Shown here: in pieces, positions 34,460 through 46,553 of the stretch
How the letters are laid out: the number at the start of each line of letters is the position of its first letter
Numbering within the stretch: position 1 is the stretch's first letter
Origin: Aquarana catesbeiana
Lineage: Eukaryota; Chordata; Amphibia; Anura; Ranidae
Assembly: GCF_042186555.1 (NCBI RefSeq)
Contig: NC_133329.1
Coordinates: 70,848,726 to 70,912,725 of the forward strand
Length of the DNA stretch: 64,000 bases
Reading direction: 5' to 3'
The notes under the pieces: generated by a model
Told to the model about the DNA's origin: nothing
The model's input: only the letters and a program-made list of their open reading frames with translations
Databases searched by the model: none
Position numbers and translations under genes: made by a program

Positions 34460-35540
34460 TACAAAATTTGAAATCACAGTAGATGCTTGTGGGTCTTTAG
34501 TTGGGAATGCCTGGGCATACCAGGTGAAGTGGTCGGTCACCACCAGGTCAATCCTTGTCCACTTGAATCAGGTTCCAGACACAGAAAGTCAATGCACACC
34601 AATTCCAGCAGTCATTGACTTTGGTGATGGTGCATGGGCCCTAAGTGACCATGATTTTCATGTAGGGCAGTCAACACAGTTTTTCTATGCTTTCCTGGCA
34701 AGAACAGTTGCCACTTACTGTATCTTTTGGAGAGTCTGTAAGCAGCAGGGCCCTGTAGGGCCTTTAATGTTTAAAGTGGTTGTTAAGCCACTCTGACCTG
34801 TTCATACTATCCTCACTGTCTGCTAATGACAGGTGCCCCTTTGTGTGTGATTTATAAAAAAAATGCAGTATATACCAGATTTCAGAGCGCCGATCAGCTA
34901 TCACGTGACAGGCCGGCTCTCTCCTCTCCCCCTCTGACAGCTAGAGCGGGCAGGGCCAAGGATCCCCCGCTGAAGTCAGTCAGAAGGGGAGAAGGAGAGG
35001 AGAAGATAATCGGCCGGTCACGTGATCGCTGATCGGCGCTCTGAAACCTGGTATATACTGCATTTTTTTTATAAATCACACACACAGGGGCACCTGTCAT
35101 TAGGAGAGGACAGAGGAGGATGGGGGAGAGCAGAACAGGGCTGCGGATGGCGGATGCACGTAAACTGACCACGGTGTCAGCCATGATATACCGTGGTCAG
35201 TTTACAGAGGGTAGAAACTGGCAGGATCAGCCAGGTATTTCAGGGGATACGGAGGGCCAAATGACACAGCACTGTGCTGTATAACATGGTTTAAAGGGAC
35301 AGGATCAATTTTTTTTTTTTTTTTTTTTAGGTTACCAAACACTTTAACCAAAGAGAGGGTCATCCATCTGGTCCTTTCTTAAGTCTTTCTTTGAAAGCTT
35401 AGGTATGACTTCATAGGTCCTTAGGAAAGGTCACAGTGGTATTAGGGGACATCTCCAACTAAGACTCCAATGGCTTTAGTCCCTGCCACTCTTCTGGCCC
35501 GATGCTCTAATCCTTGACACAAGGCTTGTGTCAGCTGCAA
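34460..35540 (-). pseudogene. Ty3/Gypsy pol remnant (integrase region), split by a foldback element
   Basis: On the minus strand, ~35530-35350 reads like the linker before integrase (KLSKKDLRKDQMDDPLFG). ~34740-34640 carries an H2C2 zinc-finger start (WQLFLPGKHRKTV, ALHENHGHLG). ~34620-34480 carries integrase-core blocks (VCIDFLCLEPD and, after a frameshift, DHFTWYAQAFPTKDPQAS). Together these match a Ty3/Gypsy integrase, heavily mutated. The foldback at 34770-35347 separates the linker from the zinc finger. The copy is inactive. Confidence 0.6.
34770..35347. mobile_element. Foldback TIR element
   Basis: The ends TTTAAAGTGGTTGTTAA and GGTTACCAAACACTTTAA are imperfect inverted repeats. Interior arms of ~90 bp (34820-34910: CTAATGACAGGTGCCCC... 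GAGCGCCGATCAGC; 35015-35105: GCTGATCGGCGCTC... GGGGCACCTGTCATTAG) pair closely. The centre, with GC-rich TCTCCTCTCC/GGAGAGGAGA, also pairs. Confidence 0.75.
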
Positions 35541-36003
35541 TGGTGTCCCTAGGGGGGGCCAGAGGGGGCCCTGACGCCCCACCATGTTTCCCCCAATCCC
35601 CCCCCCCCATAATTTTTATTTATTTTTTTTTTTTTACAAAAAGTCAATGTCTAAGAGGGAGAGAGTCCCCAGTCAGCTCCTGCGGGTGATTCCTCCCCCC
35701 TCCCTCTGCTTGCTGACACTGCATAATGCAACCACGGCCACCCGATCTGCTCCTTCCCCTGCATCCTCATTGGCAGGGAGAAGAGCGAGTTGCAGGAAGG
35801 ACTCCACCAGGACTCTCAGTTACTGAAAAAACAGACTGATTTCTCCCATCCTTAGGACAGGAGAACCAGCCTGTAAATTCCAAGAGATGCCAGACCAGCG
35901 CAGTCAATAGCAGGGGCAGGACAGCAAGAGGAGGCTGGGAAACCCCACAGTGGCAGAACACCAGGGCCCGGAGGCATATATGTATGTATGTGTAGATATA
36001 TAG

Positions 36004-36113
<110 letters not shown>

Positions 36114-36534
36114 ATATCTTGCCTATATGCCTCTTTGAATCATTAGGTTTCTTGGTCTTGGCTGTGATCAAGGCCTCTTCTTCCCAAAATTTTTTAATTA
36201 TTTCAGAATAGGTCAAGGGGTGACTCTGTTCTCTTGTTCTTGTTAGAATAAATGGTGGTTTGAGCATAAATTGGCATACAGAAAGTAGGTTCAGACACAG
36301 TCTGCTAGAAGGTATAATTACTATCCCAAAGTAACTTAGAACAGAGTTTTGTACCACTAGACTGGAACTAACTCATGAATTAGCAAAGTCAACAATAAAA
36401 TGTGCATATGAATAATAATACTATAAACCAGTCTAGAGTGCACTCTAGGAGGATGGCTAGGATATGGTGCAATATTCCCTGAGAGGTACTTTTAGGCAAT
36501 AAGTAAAGGTCTCAGTGTAGGAGCTGTAAATTTT

Positions 36535-36680
36535 TTTCATTTTTTTTTTCTTTTTTCATTTTTTTCATTTTTTCCATTTTTTTCATACATTTTTTTAATT
36601 TTTTCCATTTTTTTTCATATTTTTTTCATTTTTTTCATTTTTTTCATTATTCCATTTTTCTCTTCTTTTCATTTTTTTCA
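36535..36680. repeat. T-rich (TTTTTTCA)n low-complexity tract
   Basis: Irregular TTTTTTCATT repeats. Confidence 0.9.
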
Positions 36681-37019
36681 CTTATTATTATTTGATTTGC
36701 CTTTGTTTCCATTCTCTTCTCTCTCCTATTTCTCCTTAGTTTCTTCCTTTTGGTCTTTTATTCTCTCTATTCTGTTCATTCTGTCTATTTACTCTATATT
36801 CTACCCATTTTATGACTCACATCTCTTACAATCTTTTTCATTTATTGTTTATTTATTTTTTCTTTTTCTTGTTTCACCACTACCCAGTGGCGTAGCGTAG
36901 GTTGTCAGCACCCGGGGCAAGGCAAGTAATTTGCGCCCCCCCCCCCCCCCCAACCTGCGGACTTTTAGCTATCCCTGAGTCCCTTCAAATACAATAGTAC
37001 TGACCTACCTGATTCCTAT

Positions 37020-40000
37020 ACTGACCACTACACACTACACTGAGAACTACACTGTCCACTACACTGACCATTATACTATACTGACCACTATACTGACCAC
37101 TATACTATACTGTCCACTATATTACACTTACCGCTACACTGTCCACTATACTGACCACTATACTACACTACACTGTCCACTATACTACACTGTCCACTAT
37201 ACTACATTACACTGACCACTATACTACACTGACCACTATACTACACTATACTGACCACCATACTACACTGTCCACTATACTACACTGTCCACTATACTAC
37301 ATTACACTGTCCACTATACTACACTACACTGTCCACTATACTACACTACACTTGACCACCATACTACACTGACCACTATACTACACTATACTGACCACCA
37401 TACTACACTGTCCACTATACTACACTGTCCACTTTACTACATTACACTGTCCACTATACTACACTACACTTGACCACCATACTACACTGACCACTATACT
37501 ACATTATACTGACCACCATACTACACTATACTGACCACCATACTACACTGACCACTATACTACACTGTCCACTATACCACACTATACTGACCACCATACT
37601 ACACTGTCCACTATACTACATTACACTGACCACCATACTACACTGACCACCATACTACACTGACCACCATACTACACTGACCACCATACTACACTGACCA
37701 CCATACCACACTGACCACCATACTACACTGACCACCATACCACACTGACCACTATACCACACTGACCACTATACCACACTGACCACCATACCACACTGAC
37801 CACCATACTACACTGACCACCATACTACACTGACCACCATACTACACTGACCACCATACTACACTGACCACCATACTACACTGTCCACTATACTACACTG
37901 TCCACTATACTACACTGACCACCATACTACACTGTCCACTATACTATACTGTCCACTATACTACACTAACCACTACACTACACTGTCCACTATACTACAC
38001 TATACTGACCACCATACTACACTGACCACTATACTACACTGACCACTATACTACACTGTCCACTATACTACACTACACTGTCCACTATACTACTCTGACC
38101 ACCATACTACACTGACCACCATACTACACTGACCACCATACTACACTGACCACCATACCACACTGACCACTATACCACACTGACCACTATACTACACTGA
38201 CCACCATACTACACTGACCACCATACTACACTGACCACCATACTACACTGACCACCATACTACACTGACCACTATACTACACTGTCCACTATACTACACT
38301 GTCCACTATACTACACTATACTGACCACCATACTACATACTACTGACCACTATACTAAACTTTCCACCATACTACACTGTCTACCATACTACACTATACT
38401 GACCACCATACTACACTGTCCACTATACTACACTGACCACCATACTACACTGACCACTATACTACACTGACCACTATACTACACTGTCCACTATACTACA
38501 CTATACTGAACACCATACTACACTGACCACTATACTAAACTTTCCACCATACTACACTGTCCACCATACTACACTATACTGACCACCATACTACACTGTC
38601 CACTATACTACACTGACCACTATACTACACTGACCACCATACTACACTGTCCACTATACTACACTGTCCACCATACTAGACTGACCACTACACTACACTG
38701 ACCACTACACTACACTGACCACTATACTACACTGTCCACTATACTACACTATACTGACCACCATACTACACTGTCCGCTACACTACACTGTCCGCTACAC
38801 TACACTGTCCGCTACACTACACTGTCCACTACACTACACTGTCCACTATACTACACTACACTGACCACCATACTACACTGACCACCATACTACACTGACC
38901 ACTATACTACACTGTCCACTATACTACACTGTCCACTATACTACACTACACTGTCCACTATACTACAATGACCACCATACTACACTGACCACCATACTAC
39001 ACTGACCACTATACTACACTGTCCACTATACTACACTGACCACCATACTACACTGTCCACTATACTATACTGTCCACTATACTACACTAAACACTACACT
39101 ACACTGTCCACTACACTACACTGTCCACTACACTACACTGTCCACTATACTACACTGACCACTATACTACACTGACCACTATACTACACTGTCCACTATA
39201 CTACACTACACTGTCCACTATACTACTCTGACCACCATACTACACTGACCACCATACTACACTGACCACCATACTACACTGACCACTATACTACACTATG
39301 ATGGTCAGTGTAGTATAGTGGACAGTGTAGTATGGTGGTCAGTGTAGTATAGTGGACAGTGTAGTATGGTGGACAGTGTAGTATGGTGGTCAGTGTAGTA
39401 TAGTGGACAGTGTAGTATGGTGGACAGTGTAGTATGGTGGACAGTGTAGTATGGTGGTCAGTGTAGTATGGTGGTCAGTGTAGTATGGTGGTCAGTGTAG
39501 TATGGTGGACAGTGTAGTATGGTGGACAGTGTAGTATGGTGGACAGTGTAGTATGGTGGACAGTGTAGTATGGTGGACAGTGTAGTATGGTGGTCAGTGT
39601 AGTATGGTGGTCAGTGTAGTATGGTGGTCAGTGTAGTATGGTGGTCAGTGTAGTATGGTGGTCAGTGTAGTATGGTGGTCAGTATACTACACTGACCACC
39701 ATACTACACTGACCACCATACTACACTGACCACCATACTACACTGTCCACCATACTACACTGTCCACCATACTACACTGATCACTATACTACACTGGCCA
39801 CCATACTACACTGACCACCATACTACACTGTCCACTACACTAACCACTACATTGACCACTACACCACACTACACTGACCACTACACTAACCACTACACTG
39901 ACCACTATACTACACTGACCACCATACTACACTGTCCACCATACTACACTGTCCACCATACTACACTGACCACCATACTACACTGACCACCATACTACAC

Positions 40001-42280
40001 TGACCACCATACTACACTGACCACTATACTACACTGTCCACCATACTACACTGACCACTATACTACACTGACCACTATACTACACTGACCACCATACTAC
40101 ACTGACCACCATACTACACTGACCACCATACTACACTGACCACCATACTACACTGACCACCATACTACACTGACCACCATACTACACTGTCCACTATACT
40201 ACACTGGCCACCATACTACACTGGCCACCATACTACACTGTCCACTACACTAACCACTACATTGACCACTACACCACACTACACTGACCACTACACTAAC
40301 CACTACACTGACCACTATACTACACTGACCACCATACTACACTGTGCACCATACTACACTGTCCACCATACTACACTGACCACCATACTACACTGACCAC
40401 CATACTACACTGACCACCATACTACACTGACCACCATACTACACTGTCCACCATACTACACTGACCACTATACTACACTGACCACCATACTACACTGACC
40501 ACCATACTACACTGACCACCATACTACACTGACCACCATACTACACTGACCACCATACTACACTGTCCACCATACTACACTGTCCACTATACTACACTGA
40601 CCACCATACTACACTGTCCACTATACTACACTGTCCACTATACTACACTGACCACTATACTACACTGTCCACTATACTACACTGACCACCATACTACACT
40701 GACCACCATACTACACTGACCACTATACTACACTACACTGACCACTATACTACACTGACCACCATACTACACTGACCACTACACTAACCACTATACTGAC
40801 CACCATACTACACTGTCCACTATACTACACTATACTGACCACCATACTACACTGACCACTACACTAACCACTACACTGACCACTATACTACACTACACTA
40901 CACTGACCACTACACTACACTGACCACTACACTAACCACTACACTGACCACCATACTACACTGTCCACTATACTACACTGACCACCATACTACACTGTCC
41001 ACTATACTACACTGACCACCATACTACACTGTCCACTATACTACACTGTCCACTATACTACACTGACCACCATACTACACTGACCACCATACTACACTGA
41101 CCACTATACTACACTACACTGACCACTATACTACACTGACCACCATACTACACTGACCACTACACTAACCACTATACTGACCACCATACTACACTGTCCA
41201 CTATACTACACTATACTGACCACCATACTACACTGACCACTACACTAACCACTACACTGACCACTATACTACACTACACTGACCACTACACTACACTGAC
41301 CACTACACTAACCACTACACTGACCACTATACTACACTACCCTGACCACCATACTACACTGTCCACTATACTACACTGACCACCATACTACACTGTCCAC
41401 TATACTACACTGACCACCATACTACACTGTCCACCATACTACACTGTCCACCATACTACACTGTCCACTATACTACACTGACCACCATACTACACTGACC
41501 ACTATACTACACTACACTGACCACTATACAACACTGACCACCATACTACACTGACCACTACACTAACCACTACATTGTCCACTATACTACACTATACTGA
41601 CCACCATACTACACTGTCCACTATACTACACTATACTGACCGCCATACTACACTGACCACTACACTAACCACTACACTGACCACTATACTACACTACACT
41701 GACCACTACACTACACTGACCACTACACTAACCACTACACTGACCACTATACTACACTACACTGACCACCATACTTCACTGTCCACTATACTTCACTGTC
41801 CACCATACTACACTGTCCACTATACTACACTGTCCACCATACTACACTGTCCACCATACTACACTGTCCACTATACTACACTGTCCACTATACTACACTG
41901 TCCACTATACTACACTGTCCACTATACTACACTGACCACCATACTACACTGACCACCATACTACACTGTCCACCATACTACACTGTCCACCATACTACAC
42001 TGTCCACCATACTACACTGTCCACCATACTACACTGTCCACTATACTACACTATACTGACCACCATACTACACTGACCACTATACTACACTGTACACTAT
42101 ACTACACTGACCTCCATACTAAACTACACTATACTGACCACTATGCTAACCACTATACTATACTACACTAACCACTATACTACACTGACCACTATACTAC
42201 ACTATACTGTCCACTACACTGACCACCATAGTGACACTACACTGACCTCCATACTATACTACACTACACTACACTGTCCT
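37020..42280. repeat. 17-bp satellite array, ~5.2 kb
   Basis: Some 300 copies of GACCACCATACTACACT and GTCCACTATACTACACT variants, with occasional shorter units such as ACTAACCACTACACTG. Higher-order repetition is visible; for example the block near 39780-39960 recurs near 40200-40380. Any open frame here is an artefact. Confidence 0.97.
39298..39683. repeat. Inverted block inside the 17-bp satellite
   Basis: For ~386 bp the array reads as its complement (GTGTAGTATGGTGGTCA units). The direct orientation resumes at ...GGTCAGTATACTACACTG. The switch points are abrupt on both sides. Confidence 0.95.
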
Positions 42281-42427
42281 GCCTACAGTCTCTCTCTCTC
42301 GCCCCCCTCCCTCCCCCTCCCAGTAACAAGCCTCTCACGCACCTTCTTATCCTGGCTGCATCGATCTGGATGAGGAGAAGAAGACAGCGGCGGCTCACAT
42401 TCTTCTCTCCCCTGCGCTCTGCTTGCT

Positions 42428-42543
42428 GCCATGTTCATTATCCAGCGCCCTGTGATTGGGCGTATGGGGGTCATGTGCGGAGGCGGGACGCCTCACTTGA
42501 CCCCCATACACCCAATCACAGGGCGCCGGATACTTAACATGGT
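42428..42543. repeat. Hairpin at the right side of the satellite element
   Basis: The arms TATCCAGCGCCCTGTGATTG and CAATCACAGGGCGCCGGATA pair almost perfectly. They extend through TATGGGGGTCA/TTGACCCCCATA around a ~20-bp loop. Confidence 0.85.
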
Positions 42544-42948
42544 GACCGGAGCCCGGGGACACAAAATTAGAAATTAGGAGGAGGCAGCCAGTGACGCATA
42601 CTACACAATGACACAATTAGCATCACCAGATGAGTGGTATCTCTCAAGGGGCACTGCCATCTGCCAACAACTGTGTTTCTCTAGTACCCACGTGCAATTC
42701 AGCACTAGAAGGAATAAGAAAGATCAATCAAAGAGTTGCAACCCAGAAGTCTTCCCTCAATCCTAAATGCAGACTTTCCCTACCCAACCACAGACATTTA
42801 ATTCTGACTATATGGACATTAACAAGTGAGCAAAATATTGCAACAACAAATCCTGCAACTAGTACAGCCACATTAACCCATTAAAAAATGTCTTACACAC
42901 ACAAAAGGAGCCTTTGCGATTACAGGATCATACAGTTGCACATCCAGT

Positions 42949-43070
42949 AATGTGGTGTACCTCATTCAATACAACAACTGCAATCAAGAAAGTTATATTA
43001 GTAAAACAAGGTAGAAATACAAAAACAAAATTAGTTTAAATAGGCACACTATTAAAGAACATAAGAAATA
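42949..43070 (+). pseudogene. Penelope-like GIY-YIG remnant crossing the duplication border
   Basis: The frame from 42949 reads NVVYLIQYNNCNQESYISKT, a stop, then ISLNRHTIKEH. This follows the VVYLI...YIGKT...HR pattern of the GIY-YIG domain of Penelope-like elements, with Gly to Ser in YIG and an internal stop. The left edge of the duplicated segment (43007) falls inside it, so copy B has only the later half. Confidence 0.5.
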
Positions 43071-44178
43071 TGATTACTAAACACCTTTGCTAAGCGCCTA
43101 CTTGTGGCAGATTGTTTAACTAGATCCTGCAACATTACCTACTACATATTTTCAGTGATAAAGGGTGCAAGAACCCATTCTTCAGCCTTCAGGCCACATT
43201 GGGAAACATGTGTTCACACACAAGAGGGGCCCACATGAGATGGGGTTCCAGGTTGTGTGACACATGGCACTACAGAGTGACCCTTCTTACCACCACCAAA
43301 GGCATAGTTTGGGGTGGAGCCTAATCAAGCCAGACTAAGTCAAGCCAGACCCTAGTCAAGCCAGACTAAGCCACCACCCTTTTCCAGATCAGAAGTGGTC
43401 TCAAAGCCTATGCTCTTCAGGCATAAGCTTTCTCTCCTTTTCCATAAGAATAAGACAAGAGTTTGACTTCAACTTTAACTTTTTCTTTACTTAACCCAAG
43501 GTTGTATGTAACAGTTCAATGTTTACCATTAACTTTTTCAAATCTTAGTCCATTTTTCATGGCTGACCCAGTCCAGATCCATCACCAACCACAAGGATTT
43601 TTTGTTACAAGTTTCTTCTTTTTAGGTTGTATCCAGCTACTGTAGCCTGCTCCTCTGGGGAGGCCTTCACATGGTTGTAAGCTAGGTCCAGATTCCAAAG
43701 CTCCTTCTAGCCACAAGCTCTCCTTTCCTTTTTTACTCCACCCTGGCTCCACCCTAAACCATGCCTATCCCTGCTAGAAATAACAAGCCTCCCATTTGGG
43801 ACATCTTTTTCACAACCAGACCATTCTATAGAAGACATACATTTTTGGGTTTTAAAAAATGGGGGAAGCTGTGCACATCCATAGACAGAGGATTTGTTTG
43901 ACAGCAGCAGGAGCCAATGGCTCCCACTACTGCCTGATCCTACTGTGAGAAATGAAAGAGGGGAAAGAAGAAAAGAGGCCGGGCACAGTACTGGATCAAT
44001 GTAGATGAGTTTTTAGGGAGATGGGGGAAGTTTTCTTTTACCTGAACTCATAAATGCATTCACGTAAAAAACCTTTTGACCTTAGAACCACTTTAAGGCT
44101 AAGAAATCTCTTATGTTATAGCACATATTGACTGACAAGTTCAGTTTTTGGAGACATCTGGGGTCTAGATGACCCTTA

Positions 44179-44612
44179 TGCCCCGTACAGACGGTCGGAC
44201 TTTGTTCGGACATTCTGACAACAAAATCCTAGGATTTTTTCCGACGGATGTTGGCTCAAACTTGTCTTGCATACACACGGTCACACAAAGTTGTCGGAAA
44301 ATCCGATCGTTCTGAACGCGGTGACGTAAAACGCGTACGTTGGGACTATAAACAGGGCAGTAGCCAATAGCTTTCATCTCTTTATTTATTCTGAGCATGC
44401 GTGGCACTTTGTCCGTTGGATTTATGTACACACGATCGGAATTTCCGACAACAGATTTTGTTGTTGGAAAATGTTATATCCTGCTCTCAAACTTTGTGTG
44501 TCGGAAAATCCGATGGAAAATGTGTGATGGAGCCTACACACGGTCGGAGTTTCCGACAACAAGGTCCTATCACACATTTTCCGTCGGAAAATCCGACCGT
44601 GTGTACGGGGCA
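44179..44612. mobile_element. Harbinger MITE derived from the autonomous element
   Basis: 434 bp, with ends TGCCCCGTACAGACGG and CCGTGTGTACGGGGCA and the perfect 3-bp target duplication TTA (44176-44178, 44613-44615). Its left half matches the right end of the element at 45517-52657 (CAACAAAATCCTAGGATTTT, GGCTCAAACTTGTCTTGC, GAACGCGGTGACGT). Its right half matches the left end of that element. It is therefore an internally deleted copy in opposite orientation. Copy B has an empty site (ACCCTCAGTG, ~56450). Confidence 0.93.
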
Positions 44613-45289
44613 TTAGTGTTTCCCCTGCACTTACACAAAAAAAGCAGGGGAATAGAGTGCCCAGTCAGAGAGTCCCCTCCTCATCCATCCACAGCAGCTA
44701 AGGTTTGACAGCTTTGAACCCGGAAGTGCTCAGAGCAGAGTGCTTTTGGGTTCATGCTCTGCAGAGGAGACCAGGGAATGGATGTTTACCAATGTCTTGC
44801 TTACCATCCTGAAGCAATTTCTTGTAATCCCTGCCCCAAAGAAAAGGCAAATGAGCCAGGCAACCAATGGGGAGGGGGAGAGGGGAGGGGTTGCACAATT
44901 AGAACAATTTAGAAGTGACCAGGTAGCTCTAAAACTGCTCAGATAACTTCTAGAGGGAAGCCAGTAGAACGCAACAGACGCAAGCCCACAGCCATGAGCT
45001 TGTGCTCATCCTGTAACTACTGCACTGTTATACCAATGGCAGCTGTAAAAGGATTAAACCATTATCAGGAGAAACTCTACAATTACATCACTTTGTGCCA
45101 TGTTTTATGTAATTCTGTTTGGTTTGAATTATGTATAATTTATATTATACAATTTAAAGGACCCCTTTCGCAAACATATTGTTGTCTGTTAACTGTATGG
45201 GGTTAATACCTATAATGACAGTATTCAGTATATGAATCTCTTTATTTGACATGCCTTTAATTATATTTTTCTTCATATTCCTGTCAAAG

Positions 45290-45355
45290 AAAAACAATTG
45301 GCAACTAAAACCACTGGAAACGGTCCTGCACATTCAAAGCGTCCACCAAAGAAAG
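45290..45355 (+). CDS. Candidate cytoplasmic-tail exon of the Ig receptor (copy A)
   Basis: A 66-bp interval between a CTGTCAAAG acceptor and a GAAAG/GTATGG donor. It enters and leaves in phase 1, as needed after the transmembrane exon at 33176-33283. It would encode the Lys/Pro-rich EKQLATKTTGNGPAHSKRPP plus KK. No ITIM or ITAM tyrosine is present. The same exon, with one Leu-to-Ser change, lies in copy B. Support is limited to phase, splice sites and composition; the polypyrimidine tract is moderate (TTATATTTTTCTTCATATTC). The frame also stays open ~45 codons past the donor, so it could instead be a terminal exon. Confidence 0.35.
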
Positions 45356-46295
45356 GTATGGTAGCTTCAGCAACATCATCTCTCTTACAAACTGTGACAC
45401 CCCAGAGAATGGTCAGTTACTGTATATGGATAGACCTGACAGGCAGCCCAGTGGCTTACAGCAGGCTGACGTTTCTGCAAAGTAATAATTTAATTTTGTA
45501 AGTCTGAAAACAGTAATGCCCCGTACACACGGTCGGATTTTCCGATGGAAAATGTCCGATCGGAGCGTGTTGTCGGAAATTCCGACCGTGTGTGGGCTCC
45601 ATCGGACATTTTCCATCGGATTTTCCGACACACAAAGTTGGACAGCAGGAGATAAAATTTTCCGACAACAAAATCCGATCGCGTCAATTCCGACCGTGTG
45701 TGGCCTGTTCCGACGCACAAAGTGCCACGCATGCTCAGAAGAAATTCCGACACGGGACAGCTCGTTCTGGTAAACTTAGCGTTCGCAATGGATACAGCAC
45801 TTTCGTCACGCTGCAATGTTAAAAATGGTTTAATACAGAGCACTCTCTTCTTCTTTATAATGTGACAAGAATTAAGTCGTTTTGCTGCTCAGATTCACAC
45901 ACACTTCTCACAAACTTTTATTTGTGTTTTTTTAGTGGGATTCCCTCAATATATTGTTATTAGTTGTCACATCTGACAGTTTTATATTTTTTATGTTTTT
46001 TTTTTTTTTTGTTTTTAAGCCTTTTTTTTTCTTTAATGTTTGGATTTTTTCCAAGGCTGATCTTTGTTCAATGTTATTTTTATTTTTACTCCAGAATATT
46101 TTTGTGTGTGTTTTGTGTGGCAAGTTACCCCAACACCATTGATATCTTTTATTATTTAATCTCCAGGAGATTTTTTGTTGTTGGTGTCCCTTGTTCATTT
46201 CACATTGTATATTAGAAATGTACCTGAATCCTCACAAATAAACCATCATTTTTGAAGTAAAACACATAGGAGAGTATAATTCAAAACAAAAATCC

Positions 46296-46301
46296 TTTAT
46301 T
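46296..46301 (-). terminator. Polyadenylation signal of the MADF gene
   Basis: AATAAA on the minus strand, ~250 bp past the stop codon at 46554. Confidence 0.5.
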
Positions 46302-46553
46302 AAGGGCTCAGAACCAAACAAAGAGGAAGGCAACACTGGATCAACAGGAGAAATTAGTGAAGCCTGGGACCCCCACGGCAGACATCAATTCTTAAACCTC
46401 AAAATTGGTGGCCTGAGGAGTCCATATGTAAGGGAGGGCAGTCTGGTCCGGGATTCACAGAGATCCGGATAGCAGCAGATGACATCAGTGTCCCCAGGCT
46501 GTGGTACCACAAGAGGCTGCATCTTTTGGCCGACCGGACTGGATCCAGGGTCC

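Larger units (their letters stand above)
36895..42560. mobile_element. hAT-like element expanded by a 5.2-kb satellite (right end uncertain)
   Basis: The left end reads CAGTGGCGTAGCGTAGGTTG followed by CACCCGGGGCAAGGC, a terminus typical of hAT-like repeats. A 17-bp satellite starts ~125 bp inside. On the far side lies GC-rich DNA with a hairpin (42428-42543) and GGAGCCCGGGGACAC (~42547), a weak inverted match to the left subterminal CACCCGGGGC. No clear right TIR or target duplication was found, so the right limit is an estimate. Confidence 0.5.

Noticed and set aside
37020..42280. Possible CRISPR-like array
   Set aside because: There are no unique spacers between repeats. It is a 17-bp satellite in a vertebrate genome.
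41575..42373. Thr/His/Tyr-rich open frames
   Set aside because: Satellite translation artefacts.
45290..45310. KQLATK, identical to a segment of the histone H3 tail
   Set aside because: Only six residues match, the surrounding sequence is unlike H3, and copy B reads KQSATK. Most likely coincidence.
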